This document shows positions 1-8,166 of a DNA stretch of 13,355 nucleotides, piece by piece. The notes below the pieces were generated by a model, which had not been told where the DNA came from, did no database searches, and worked only from the letters and a program-made list of their open reading frames with translations. How positions within the stretch are numbered: position 1 is the stretch's first letter; the number at the start of each line of letters is the position of its first letter. The translations under genes and the position numbers were made by a program. This stretch comes from an uncultured Lachnospiraceae bacterium (GTDB lineage Bacteria; Bacillota; Clostridia; Lachnospirales; Lachnospiraceae), in assembly GCA_900553305.1 (NCBI GenBank), contig USDI01000048.1:1-13355 (forward strand), written 5' to 3'.

Positions 1-31
1 AGGGAGAGGAGTTTTTTCGTTTTTACAGCTG

Positions 32-43
32 TAGGAGGTTGGT
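32..43 (+). other. In-frame stop inside conserved gltB sequence
   Basis: In the gltB frame, TAG at 32-34 is followed by codons for E-V-G and then V-L-P. This matches the S-E-V-G-V-L segment that joins the glutaminase and central domains in the family. The +1-shifted frame (codons from base 1) stays open through base 96 and reads S-F-F-V-F-T-A before this point, a plausible upstream continuation. A one-base insertion around 31-34 or a nonsense change would each explain the break. An error near a contig end is equally possible. Confidence 0.7.
33..38 (+). promoter_or_regulatory. Shine-Dalgarno site before the gltB GTG at 44
   Basis: AGGAGG, 5 bases before the GTG. It overlaps the TAG at 32-34 and the codons for the conserved E-V residues. 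It could support re-initiation after the stop, or may simply result from the codons used there. Confidence 0.45.
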
Positions 44-3000
44 GTGCTTCCGGTTGCTCCGGAGCATATCTTAAGAAAGGATCGTCTCCGTCCCGGTAAG
101 ATGCTGCTTGTCGATACCATAAAGGGTGAGATGATTGATGATGATGCCTTAAAGGAGCAGTACGCTTCCAGACAGCCCTACGGAGAATGGCTTGACAGCA
201 ATCTGGTAGAGTTGAAGAATCTGCATATTCCGAACGAAAAGGTTCCGGAATATACCTATGAAGAGCGTCAGCGTCTGCAGAAGGCGTTTGGTTATACCTA
301 CGAGGATTACCGCAACAGTATTTTACAGATGGCAAGAAACGGACAGGAAGCCATTGCGGCCATGGGTATTGATACCCCGCTTGCCGTACTTTCCAAACAC
401 CATCAGCCACTGTTCCATTATTTTAAACAGCTGTTTGCCCAGGTAACCAATCCGCCCATTGATGCCATCCGTGAGGAAATTGTTACCTCCACCACGGTAT
501 TCATTGGTGAGGATGGTAACCTGTTAGAGGAAAAGGCAGGCAACTGTAAGGTATTGCGTGTCAATAACCCGATTTTGACCAATACCGACCTTCTTAAGAT
601 TAAAAATATGAAGGAGGACGGCTTCCATGTGGAAGTGGTTCCGATTATTTACTATAAGAGCATGAGTCTGGAAAAGGCGATTGACCATCTGTTTATCGAG
701 GTGGATCGTGCGTACAAAGAGGGTGCCAATATCCTGATCCTGTCAGACCGTGGCGTGGATGAAAACCACATGGCAATCCCTTCCCTGCTTGCGGTTTCCG
801 CATTGCAGCAATACCTTGTTGCAACGAAGAAGAGAACGAGCGTTGCCATGATCTTAGAGTCCGGCGAGCCAAGAGAGGTACATCACTTTGCAACGCTGTT
901 AGGCTACGGTGCGTGTGCAATCAACCCGTATCTGGCACTCGATACCGTAAAGGAACTGATTGAAAACAACATGCTCAACAAGGATTACTATGCAGCCGTG
1001 GATGATTATAATTCCGCCGTGTTACATGGTATCGTAAAGATTGCGTCCAAGATGGGTATTTCCACGATCCAGTCCTATGAGGGCTCCAAGAACTTTGAAG
1101 CAATCGGTATTGATTCCTCCGTGATTGACAAGTATTTCACGAATACGGTCTGCCGTGTGGGAGGCCTTACCCTGAAGGATATTCAGAAGCAGGTGGAAGA
1201 GCTGCATACCGAAGCCTTCGATCCGTTAGGGCTTGAAAATGACCTGACTCTGGACAGTCCGGGCAGACATAAGATGCGTTCCGGAGCAGAAGAGCATCTG
1301 TACAATCCGCAGACGATTCATCTTCTTCAGGAATCCACGAAGCGAGGAGATTATTCCTTATTTAAACAGTACACCTCCCTTGTCAATGAAGAGGACAATG
1401 TACGGAACTTACGTGGCCTGCTTGATTTCAATTATGCAGCAGAGCCGGTTCCCATCGACGAGGTAGAGGATGTGGATTCCATCGTAACCCGGTTTAAAAC
1501 CGGTGCGATGTCCTATGGTTCCATTTCCAAGGAAGCACATGAGACACTGGCAATTGCCATGAATACCCTTCATGGAAAGTCCAATTCCGGTGAAGGTGGT
1601 GAGAGCATTGACCGTTTGACGATTGGTAAGGATGGATTGAATAAGTGTTCCGCAATTAAGCAGGTGGCATCCGGACGATTCGGAGTAACCAGTGAGTATC
1701 TGGTAAGCGCAAAGGAAATTCAGATCAAGATGGCACAGGGCGCAAAGCCCGGTGAGGGTGGACATCTTCCGGGTAAAAAGGTTTATCCGTGGATTGCACA
1801 GACCAGACATTCCACTCCGGGCGTAAGTCTGATTTCCCCACCGCCTCATCACGACATTTATTCGATTGAGGATCTTGCACAGCTGATTTATGACTTAAAG
1901 AATGCGAATAAGAATGCCGGAATTTCGGTTAAACTGGTATCAGAAGCAGGTGTAGGTACGGTCGCAGCAGGTGTTGCCAAGGCCGGTGCACAGGTCATCC
2001 TGATTTCCGGTTATGACGGTGGTACGGGTGCTGCTCCGAAGACCTCCATTCACAATGCCGGACTTCCGTGGGAGCTTGGTCTTGCAGAAACCCATCAGAC
2101 CTTGATTATGAACGGACTTCGTAACAAGGTCCGGATCGAGACAGACGGAAAATTGATGAGTGGCCGTGATGTTGCCATTGCAGCCATCCTTGGTGCGGAA
2201 GAATTCGGTTTTGCAACCGCTCCGCTTGTAACCATGGGATGTGTCATGATGCGTGTCTGCAATCTGGATACCTGCCCGGTTGGTATCGCAACCCAGAATC
2301 CGGAGCTTCGTAAGCGTTTTGCCGGAAAACCGGAATATGTCATTAACTTTATGAGATTTATCGCGCAGGAGCTGCGTGAATATATGAGCAAGCTCGGCGT
2401 CCGCAGTGTGGATGAGCTTGTGGGACGTACCGATCTCCTTAAGAAAAAGGAGCATTTGGAAGGACTTGCCGCACACATCGATGTTACCAACATCCTTGAC
2501 AATCCTTATGTTGCAGACCATGCCAAAGCAGTTTTTGATAAGAAGCAGACATACTCCTTTGACCTCGATAAGACACTGGATGAAAAGGTACTGCTTAAGA
2601 AGCTCGGATCTGCACTTAAGGAAGGTAAAAAGAAATCCATCGAGGTTCAGGTCAGCAACGTCAACCGTACCTTTGGTACTCTGTTTGGTGCAGAAATTAC
2701 CAGACAGTATAAGAACAGCCTTGCAGAAGACAGCTATGTGGTAAAATGCCAGGGCGCAGGCGGCCAGAGCTTTGGTGCGTTTATTCCGAAGGGACTGACT
2801 CTTGAACTTTGCGGTGACAGCAATGACTACCTTGGAAAAGGACTTTCCGGTGGTAAAATTATTGTTTATCCTCCGAAGGATGCACATTTTGCGGCAGATG
2901 AAAACATTATCGTCGGAAACGTTGCGCTCTACGGTGCAACCAGTGGTAAGGCATTTATTAACGGTGTGGCAGGAGAGCGGTTCTGTGTCCGTAATTCCGG

Positions 3001-3355
3001 TGCCCGTGCCGTTGTAGAAGGTGTCGGCGATCATGGATGCGAATACATGACCGGTGGACGTGTGGTTGTTTTAGGTAAAACCGGCAAGAACTTCGCAGCC
3101 GGAATGAGCGGCGGTATCGCTTATGTACTCGATGAGGACTTTGATTTATATACCAGACTGAATAAGGAACTGATTAACTTTGGTGAACTTCAGAAGGAAA
3201 AGGACATTGCAGAGTTAAAGACGCTGCTGGAAGAACACGTGAAGGCAACCGATTCCCCGAAGGGAAAAGAGATCTTAGCGCACTTTGAAGAATATATACC
3301 GAAGTTTAAAAAGATTATTCCGAAAGAATATGAAGCCTTAGGAGGTACATTATAA
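44..3355 (+). CDS. gltB: Glutamate synthase large (alpha) subunit, 5' incomplete: central, FMN and GXGXG domains
   Basis: This is the synthase part of the NADPH-dependent glutamate synthase large subunit, which uses ammonia released from glutamine to convert 2-oxoglutarate to glutamate. The N-terminal class II glutaminase domain (about 400 residues in the family) is not in this frame. Counting from the GTG, a central domain spans about residues 75-300 and the FMN barrel about 430-800. The barrel shows SGEGGE at 515-520, a PGEGGHLPGKK segment near 569 and SGYDGGTG at 655-662. The 3Fe-4S cysteines are C733, C739 and C744, with the family's C-x5-C-x4-C spacing. The C-terminal glycine-rich GXGXG helix domain runs from about 905 to 1030. 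The GTG at 44 follows AGGAGG with 5 bases between. However, the codons just before it still encode conserved GltB residues (E-V-G), so this is probably not the native start; a TAG at 32-34 blocks the frame. The gene overlaps gltD by one base. The identity is certain; the true 5' structure is not. Confidence 0.93.
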   Translation: MLPVAPEHILRKDRLRPGKMLLVDTIKGEMIDDDALKEQYASRQPYGEWLDSNLVELKNLHIPNEKVPEYTYEERQRLQKAFGYTYEDYRNSILQMARNGQEAIAAMGIDTPLAVLSKHHQPLFHYFKQLFAQVTNPPIDAIREEIVTSTTVFIGEDGNLLEEKAGNCKVLRVNNPILTNTDLLKIKNMKEDGFHVEVVPIIYYKSMSLEKAIDHLFIEVDRAYKEGANILILSDRGVDENHMAIPSLLAVSALQQYLVATKKRTSVAMILESGEPREVHHFATLLGYGACAINPYLALDTVKELIENNMLNKDYYAAVDDYNSAVLHGIVKIASKMGISTIQSYEGSKNFEAIGIDSSVIDKYFTNTVCRVGGLTLKDIQKQVEELHTEAFDPLGLENDLTLDSPGRHKMRSGAEEHLYNPQTIHLLQESTKRGDYSLFKQYTSLVNEEDNVRNLRGLLDFNYAAEPVPIDEVEDVDSIVTRFKTGAMSYGSISKEAHETLAIAMNTLHGKSNSGEGGESIDRLTIGKDGLNKCSAIKQVASGRFGVTSEYLVSAKEIQIKMAQGAKPGEGGHLPGKKVYPWIAQTRHSTPGVSLISPPPHHDIYSIEDLAQLIYDLKNANKNAGISVKLVSEAGVGTVAAGVAKAGAQVILISGYDGGTGAAPKTSIHNAGLPWELGLAETHQTLIMNGLRNKVRIETDGKLMSGRDVAIAAILGAEEFGFATAPLVTMGCVMMRVCNLDTCPVGIATQNPELRKRFAGKPEYVINFMRFIAQELREYMSKLGVRSVDELVGRTDLLKKKEHLEGLAAHIDVTNILDNPYVADHAKAVFDKKQTYSFDLDKTLDEKVLLKKLGSALKEGKKKSIEVQVSNVNRTFGTLFGAEITRQYKNSLAEDSYVVKCQGAGGQSFGAFIPKGLTLELCGDSNDYLGKGLSGGKIIVYPPKDAHFAADENIIVGNVALYGATSGKAFINGVAGERFCVRNSGARAVVEGVGDHGCEYMTGGRVVVLGKTGKNFAAGMSGGIAYVLDEDFDLYTRLNKELINFGELQKEKDIAELKTLLEEHVKATDSPKGKEILAHFEEYIPKFKKIIPKEYEALGGTL
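3340..3345 (+). promoter_or_regulatory. Shine-Dalgarno site for gltD
   Basis: AGGAGG lies within the last codons of gltB, 9 bases before the gltD ATG at 3355. It fixes the overlapping start and indicates translational coupling. Confidence 0.85.
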
Positions 3356-4869
3356 TGGGAAAACCAACTGGATTTTTAGAATATGACAGAGAGGTTTCCA
3401 AAGCAGTGAAGCCTCATGAGAGAATTAAGAACTTCAATGAATTTCATACCCCGTTATCGAGAGATCATCAGCAGGAGCAGGCAGCCAGATGTATGGAATG
3501 CGGCGTGCCGTTCTGCCAGTCGGGTATGACTTTAATGGGGATGACAAGCGGATGTCCCCTTCATAACCTGGTGCCGGAATGGAATGATCTTGTGTATACC
3601 GGTAACTGGAAACAGGCGTATAACCGTCTGAAAAAGACCAATAACTTCCCGGAATTTACCGGAAGAGTGTGTCCGGCATTGTGTGAAGCAGCATGTACCT
3701 GCGGTCTGCACGGAGATCCGGTCTGCACCAAGGAAAATGAATTATCCATTATTGAATATGCGTATCAGAACGGCTATGCAGATCCGAAGCCGCCGAGAAC
3801 CAGAACCGGTAAAAAGGTAGCGGTCATCGGCTCCGGTCCAAGCGGACTTGCAACGGCCGATCAGTTAAACAAGAGAGGACATTCGGTTACGGTCTTTGAG
3901 CGTTCCGACCGTCCCGGCGGACTTCTGATGTACGGCATTCCGAATATGAAGCTGGAAAAACGCTTCGTAGAGCGAAAGATTGATGTCATGAAGCAGGAAG
4001 GAATCACCTTTGTAACGAATGCAGAGGTAGGTGGAGAAAATCCGGAATATGCGGCTTCCAAGATCATGGAGGAATTTGACCGCGTGATTCTTGCCTGTGG
4101 ATCGGCCAATGCCAGAAATATTGATGTGCCCGGAAGAGATGCATCCGGCATTTACTTTGCAGTAGATTACCTGAAATCGGCAACGAAATCCTTACTGGAT
4201 GCCAACATGGAGATCCGTAAGGCATCGAAAAACTGGATCAGTGCCAAGGATAAAAATGTTGTGATTATCGGTGGTGGTGATACCGGAAATGACTGTGTCG
4301 GAACCGCTATCCGTCAGGGAGCTAAGAGTGTCATCCAGATCGAAATGATGCCGAAGGCACCGGATAAAAGAACCGAATCCAATCCATGGCCCGAATGGCC
4401 GCGGGTATGTAAGGTGGATTACGGTCAGGAAGAAGCCATTGACCAGTTTGGTAAAGATCCCCGTATTTATGAAACTACGGTCAAGGAATTTATCAAGAAT
4501 GAAAAAGGCGAGCTGACGGCAGTAAAGACCATTAAGCTGCATGGCGAAGTCGATAAGAAGACCGGCAGAAGAGTCATGAAGGAGATCGAAGGAACCGAAC
4601 AGATTCTTCCGGCAGAGCTGGTGTTGATTGCAGCCGGATTCTTAGGCTGTGAAAAGAGAATTGCAGATGCATTCGGCGTAGAATTGAATGCACGTACCAA
4701 CGTGAATACCGAGGCAGGAAAATATCAGACGAATGTACCGCATGTCTTTACCGCAGGTGATATGCACCGTGGACAGTCCCTTGTTGTCTGGGCAATCCGG
4801 GAAGGAAGAGAAGCGGCAAGAGAAGTCGATGAAAGCCTGATGGGATACTCGAATTTAGGCATACAGTAA
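3355..4869 (+). CDS. gltD: Glutamate synthase small (beta) subunit, NADPH-dependent
   Basis: This 504-residue protein is the FAD- and Fe-S-containing electron-input subunit of glutamate synthase. It passes electrons from NAD(P)H to the FMN of GltB. An N-terminal cysteine-rich region holds C46, C49, C54, C67, C106, C110, C114, C116 and C124, which supply the 4Fe-4S ligands as in the dihydropyrimidine dehydrogenase-like N-terminal domain. An FAD-binding GSGPSG motif lies at 159-164. A second Rossmann motif, IIGGGDTGND, starts near residue 304 and should bind NADPH. The C-terminal FTAGDMHRGQS (from about 465) is the usual FAD-contacting segment. The ATG overlaps the gltB stop by one base (TAATG) and has AGGAGG at 3340-3345, so the two subunits are translationally coupled, as expected for a one-to-one complex. 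The length is slightly above the usual 470-495. No key residue appears missing. Confidence 0.96.
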   Translation: MGKPTGFLEYDREVSKAVKPHERIKNFNEFHTPLSRDHQQEQAARCMECGVPFCQSGMTLMGMTSGCPLHNLVPEWNDLVYTGNWKQAYNRLKKTNNFPEFTGRVCPALCEAACTCGLHGDPVCTKENELSIIEYAYQNGYADPKPPRTRTGKKVAVIGSGPSGLATADQLNKRGHSVTVFERSDRPGGLLMYGIPNMKLEKRFVERKIDVMKQEGITFVTNAEVGGENPEYAASKIMEEFDRVILACGSANARNIDVPGRDASGIYFAVDYLKSATKSLLDANMEIRKASKNWISAKDKNVVIIGGGDTGNDCVGTAIRQGAKSVIQIEMMPKAPDKRTESNPWPEWPRVCKVDYGQEEAIDQFGKDPRIYETTVKEFIKNEKGELTAVKTIKLHGEVDKKTGRRVMKEIEGTEQILPAELVLIAAGFLGCEKRIADAFGVELNARTNVNTEAGKYQTNVPHVFTAGDMHRGQSLVVWAIREGREAAREVDESLMGYSNLGIQ

Positions 4870-4877
4870 AAGAAAGT

Positions 4878-4882
4878 GAGGG
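4878..4882 (+). promoter_or_regulatory. Shine-Dalgarno site for pyrG
   Basis: GAGGG, 8 bases before ATG 4891. It favours that ATG over the in-frame GTG at 4876, which partly overlaps the site. Confidence 0.65.
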
Positions 4883-4890
4883 TGAAAACA

Positions 4891-6549
4891 ATGACCAAGT
4901 ATATTTTCGTAACAGGAGGTGTCGTATCCGGACTGGGAAAAGGAATTACGGCTGCATCTCTGGGACGATTATTGAAATCAAGGGGCTTAAAGGTAGCTGC
5001 GCAGAAGCTGGATCCGTACATCAATGTGGATCCGGGAACCATGAGTCCTTTTCAGCATGGAGAAGTATATGTCACGGAGGACGGTGCGGAAACGGACTTA
5101 GACCTCGGACATTATGAGCGTTTTATTGATGAAGATCTGAACCGGTTTTCCAACCTGACAACCGGTAAGGTTTACTGGAACGTATTAAATAAAGAACGCC
5201 GTGGAGAGTATCTGGGCTCCACGGTGCAGGTCATTCCCCATATCACGAATGAGATCAAGGAGTTTATCTATCGTGTCGGAAAGCAGACTGACGCGGATGT
5301 CGTAATTACAGAAATCGGCGGAACCATCGGTGATATTGAGTCCCAGCCGTTCCTGGAAGCGATCCGTCAGATTGCCCTCGAAATCGGAAGGGAAAACAGC
5401 TTATTCATTCATGTGACACTTGTGCCATATTTACGTGGTTCCGAGGAACACAAGTCCAAACCGACCCAGCATTCCGTAAAGGAATTACAGGGAATGGGAA
5501 TCAACCCGAACATCATCGTGCTTCGTTGCGATGAACCGTTAGAGGATTCCATTAAGAACAAAATTTCCATGTTCTGTAACGTAAAGCCGGACTGTGTCAT
5601 TGAAAACATCACCCTGCCGAATCTCTATGAAGCACCGCTGATGCTCGAAGAAGCAAACTTCTCATCAATCGTATGCCGGGAGCTTTCTCTGGAAACCGCA
5701 CCCTGTGATCTGAAGGAATGGACCGCACTGGTAGAAAAGATCAAGAGCCGGAAGAAGGAAGTCCAGATCGGACTTGTAGGGAAATATGTACAGCTTCACG
5801 ATGCATACCTTTCGGTGGCAGAGGCGTTGCAGCATGCCGGATATCAGTGTGGCACTTATGTGAAGATCCACTGGATTGATTCCGAAAAATTAACGGAACA
5901 GACCGTAGAGGAAGAATTGGGATCTCTTCAGGGAATCATCGTTCCCGGAGGCTTCGGAAACCGAGGCATCGAAGGCATGATTATGGCAGCAAAATATGCA
6001 AGGGAAAAGGGTATCCCTTACCTTGGCATCTGCCTTGGCATGCAGATTGCGGTTATGGAATTTGCCCGTCATGTGGCAGGAATTACCGATGCCAATTCCG
6101 GTGAGTTCGATGAGCTTTGTGCCAACAAGGTCATTGATTATATGCCGGGACAGAATGACGATATTGATAAGGGCGGAACATTACGTCTTGGAAGCTACCC
6201 CTGTGAAATCCAGAAGGGAACGAGAATGGAAAAGTGCTACGGCACGGATCATATTAATGAGCGTCATCGTCATCGTTACGAATTTAATAATGCATATCGG
6301 GAAAGCCTGCAGCAGGCAGGACTTACCTTAAGTGGTCTGTCTCCGGACGGACGCCTTGTGGAGGCGGTGGAATTAAGTGAGCATCCGTTCTTTATCGGTG
6401 TGCAGTATCATCCGGAATTCAAGAGCAGACCCAATAAATCGCATCCCCTGTTTCAGGGATTTGTCAATGCAGCATGTGAACATGTACTGAAGACGGGTAA
6501 CTATTCAGAACAGGTCGAAGCATTTACTGCTGAGACCGTAAGAAAATGA
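4891..6549 (+). CDS. pyrG: CTP synthase (glutamine-hydrolysing)
   Basis: This 552-residue enzyme makes CTP from UTP, ATP and glutamine, the last step of de novo pyrimidine nucleotide synthesis. The N-terminal synthase domain (about 1-270) has the P-loop-like GGVVSGLGKG at 9-18 with K17, the Mg/UTP segment around D71 (TDLDLGHYERF), and EIGGTIGDIES from E141. The C-terminal class I amidotransferase domain (about 295-540) has the oxyanion segment PGGFGNRG, nucleophile C381 in GICLGMQ, and catalytic H507 and E509 in QYHPEF. The length fits the family's usual 535-550. I chose ATG 4891 because the protein then begins MTKYIFVTGG like its relatives and GAGGG sits 8 bases upstream. An in-frame GTG at 4876 would add five unconserved residues and overlap that site. 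It starts 21 bases after gltD, so it is probably cotranscribed with it. Confidence 0.97.
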   Translation: MTKYIFVTGGVVSGLGKGITAASLGRLLKSRGLKVAAQKLDPYINVDPGTMSPFQHGEVYVTEDGAETDLDLGHYERFIDEDLNRFSNLTTGKVYWNVLNKERRGEYLGSTVQVIPHITNEIKEFIYRVGKQTDADVVITEIGGTIGDIESQPFLEAIRQIALEIGRENSLFIHVTLVPYLRGSEEHKSKPTQHSVKELQGMGINPNIIVLRCDEPLEDSIKNKISMFCNVKPDCVIENITLPNLYEAPLMLEEANFSSIVCRELSLETAPCDLKEWTALVEKIKSRKKEVQIGLVGKYVQLHDAYLSVAEALQHAGYQCGTYVKIHWIDSEKLTEQTVEEELGSLQGIIVPGGFGNRGIEGMIMAAKYAREKGIPYLGICLGMQIAVMEFARHVAGITDANSGEFDELCANKVIDYMPGQNDDIDKGGTLRLGSYPCEIQKGTRMEKCYGTDHINERHRHRYEFNNAYRESLQQAGLTLSGLSPDGRLVEAVELSEHPFFIGVQYHPEFKSRPNKSHPLFQGFVNAACEHVLKTGNYSEQVEAFTAETVRK

Positions 6550-6556
6550 TTCAGTA

Positions 6557-6601
6557 ATGCAAAATCCCATCGGCGAAGCCGATTTGGAATGGATTTTGCA
6601 T
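6557..6601 (+). terminator. Two-tier hairpin after pyrG (possible terminator or processing element)
   Basis: An outer stem of 11 perfect pairs joins 6557-6567 (ATGCAAAATCC) and 6591-6601. Nested inside is a 6-bp stem, ATCGGC/GCCGAT (6569-6574 and 6578-6583), with a GAA loop. Its core GCGAAGC is a known, exceptionally stable DNA mini-hairpin. The right arm carries TTTT and the left AAAA, as in some bidirectional terminators, but no T-tract follows the structure. It may therefore be a partial terminator, an RNA-stability element, or a dispersed intergenic repeat. Confidence 0.5.
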
Positions 6602-6631
6602 CGTAACTGTGAAGGTACTGAACAGTTACGA
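6601..6631 (+). promoter_or_regulatory. Second perfect hairpin in the purF leader
   Basis: TCGTAACTGT at 6601-6610 is the exact reverse complement of 6622-6631, leaving an 11-base loop. It abuts the preceding hairpin, sharing only base 6601, and ends 4 bases before the purF ribosome binding site. The right-arm GTTAC (6625-6629) could instead pair with GTAAC at 6642-6646, putting the ribosome binding site in a loop. A leader control element is possible; no known riboswitch class was recognised. Confidence 0.45.
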
Positions 6632-6635
6632 AGAC

Positions 6636-6640
6636 GGAGG
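6636..6640 (+). promoter_or_regulatory. Shine-Dalgarno site for purF
   Basis: GGAGG, 7 bases before ATG 6648. It selects this start over the in-frame GTG at 6609, which lies upstream of the site and inside the hairpin region. Confidence 0.8.
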
Positions 6641-6647
6641 AGTAACA

Positions 6648-8087
6648 ATGGAAAATTTAAAAGGAATTCATGAAGAATGTGGCGTTTTTGGGTGTTTTAC
6701 CCCAAACGCCACAAATCTTGCAGAGATTGCCTATTATGGATTATATGCCCTGCAGCACCGTGGACAGGAAAGCTGCGGAATTGTGGTCTGTGAGGATGGT
6801 CTTTTTACCTCGCATAAGGATCTTGGACTTGTCAATGATGTGTTTTCAAGAGAGGTACTGACCAAATTTCCGGCGGCAACCGCCTGTGTCGGTCATGTCC
6901 GTTACGGAACAACCGGTGGTAACAACCGCAGTAACTGTCAGCCGATCGAGGTCAATCACCAGAAAGGGAAAATGGCACTGGCACATAACGGCAATATCAG
7001 CAATGCCTATTCTTTGCGTGACCGGCTCGAACTGAACGGTGCGATTTTCCATTCCACAAGCGATACGGAAATCATTGCGTATATCATCACTCAGATGCGA
7101 TTAAAAGCCCCCTCGATCGAGGAGGCTCTTTGTGATACAATGGAAGTGTTGGAGGGAGCCTACTCTCTGGTGCTGATGTCGGCAACGAAGCTCCTTGCCG
7201 CAAGGGATCCTTTGGGAATGCGTCCCCTGTGCTATGGAAGGACTGCGGACGGCATTTATGTGGTAGCCTCCGAAAGCTGTGCCCTTGAAGCGGTCGGAGC
7301 CACCTTTGAGCGGGATCTGTTACCCGGAGAGATTGTGGTGTTTGATGAAAACGGCGTACGTTCCATAAGGACACACTGTGGGAAGAAACGCTGCCGGATC
7401 TGCATTTTTGAGTACATTTACTTCGCGCGTCCCGACTCTGTCATTCAGGGTGTGCCGGTGCACGAAGCAAGAGTGCAGGCAGGACGGATCCTGGCAAGGG
7501 AGAACCCGGTGGATGCCGATGTCGTGATCGGTGTTCCGGATTCCGGACTGGATGCTGCCTTAGGGTATGCACAGGAATCGGGAATTCCCTATGAAATCGG
7601 ATTTATCAAGAACAAATATATTGGCAGAACCTTTATTTCGCCGGGGCAGCAGTCCAGAATGAATCAGGTCCGCATCAAGTTAAACCCCATTCACAATGTC
7701 GTAGAGGGAAAACGTGTGGTACTGGTGGATGATTCGATCGTGCGAGGGACAACCAGTGGACAGATCGTGAAGCTTCTGCGCAATGCGGGAGCCAAAGAGG
7801 TACATATGCGTATTTCCGCACCGCCCTTTTTAAATCCCTGCTATTACGGAACGGATATTGACACGAAGGAGAATCTGATTGCCTGCCATTATTCCGTTGA
7901 AGAAATTGCAAAGCAGATCGGCGTGGACAGCCTTTCTTATCTGCCCGTCGAGGATTTGAAAAACCTGATCGGAAGTGCGGATTACTGCAGTGCCTGCTTT
8001 GACGGCGATTACCCGACCGCCATACCGGAGAATACCTCGAAGGACCGTTTCGAGAGCCGGCTTTCCGAACGGGCGTCGAAGAAGTGA
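6648..8087 (+). CDS. purF: Amidophosphoribosyltransferase (glutamine PRPP amidotransferase)
   Basis: This 479-residue enzyme catalyses the committed step of purine synthesis: PRPP plus glutamine give phosphoribosylamine. From ATG 6648 there is a 10-residue propeptide ending in E-E before C11 of CGVFG. In the Bacillus-type family this cysteine becomes the N-terminal nucleophile after self-cleavage. The class II amidotransferase half shows QHRGQES, GHVRYGTTG, AHNGNISN, and ARDPLGMRPL. The phosphoribosyltransferase half has the PRPP-binding loop VVLVDDSIVRGTT at 357-369. C252, C398, C447 and C450 align by context with the 4Fe-4S ligands of the Bacillus subtilis enzyme, so this is the Fe-S, oxygen-sensitive type. 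The length matches that enzyme (476). It lies 98 bases after pyrG behind two hairpins, and 147 bases before carA. No other purine gene is adjacent, which is unusual because purF often sits in a pur operon. Confidence 0.97.
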   Translation: MENLKGIHEECGVFGCFTPNATNLAEIAYYGLYALQHRGQESCGIVVCEDGLFTSHKDLGLVNDVFSREVLTKFPAATACVGHVRYGTTGGNNRSNCQPIEVNHQKGKMALAHNGNISNAYSLRDRLELNGAIFHSTSDTEIIAYIITQMRLKAPSIEEALCDTMEVLEGAYSLVLMSATKLLAARDPLGMRPLCYGRTADGIYVVASESCALEAVGATFERDLLPGEIVVFDENGVRSIRTHCGKKRCRICIFEYIYFARPDSVIQGVPVHEARVQAGRILARENPVDADVVIGVPDSGLDAALGYAQESGIPYEIGFIKNKYIGRTFISPGQQSRMNQVRIKLNPIHNVVEGKRVVLVDDSIVRGTTSGQIVKLLRNAGAKEVHMRISAPPFLNPCYYGTDIDTKENLIACHYSVEEIAKQIGVDSLSYLPVEDLKNLIGSADYCSACFDGDYPTAIPENTSKDRFESRLSERASKK

Positions 8088-8138
8088 TTGCGGCATGACA
8101 GGTTTAACTATTCAGAACTCCATTCGTTATATTTTGTC

Positions 8139-8166
8139 TTGCAATCAGAAGAATATTTGCTACACT
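8139..8166 (+). promoter_or_regulatory. Candidate extended -10 promoter for carAB
   Basis: The 147-base purF-carA gap is visibly AT-rich. It holds TTGCAA at 8139-8144, a 16-base spacer and TACACT at 8161-8166, preceded by TG one base away (8158-8159), the extended -10 feature. Initiation near 8173 would leave a leader of about 60 bases. The matches are moderate, so this is a candidate only. I saw no convincing hairpin or terminator in the gap. Confidence 0.45.

Noticed and set aside
1409..1852. Antisense open frame opposite the gltB FMN domain
   Set aside because: It is a shadow of a strongly conserved coding region with no independent start signal.
1940..3034. Long antisense open frame (364 codons) opposite gltB
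   Set aside because: It lies wholly over the conserved gltB synthase domain, its translation resembles no family and is rich in unusual residue runs, and no ribosome binding site supports it; it is a codon-bias shadow.
6584..6612. Possible purF promoter (TTGGAA as -35)
   Set aside because: At 16-18 base spacing the -10 positions read like CTGTGA, far from consensus.
6609..6647. GTG start giving purF 13 extra residues
   Set aside because: It lies upstream of the GGAGG site and within the hairpin; the ATG at 6648 gives the expected short propeptide before the catalytic cysteine.
6601..6647. PurR box or a known purine riboswitch in the purF leader
   Set aside because: No CCGAAC-type purine box and no conserved three-way junction core could be recognised.
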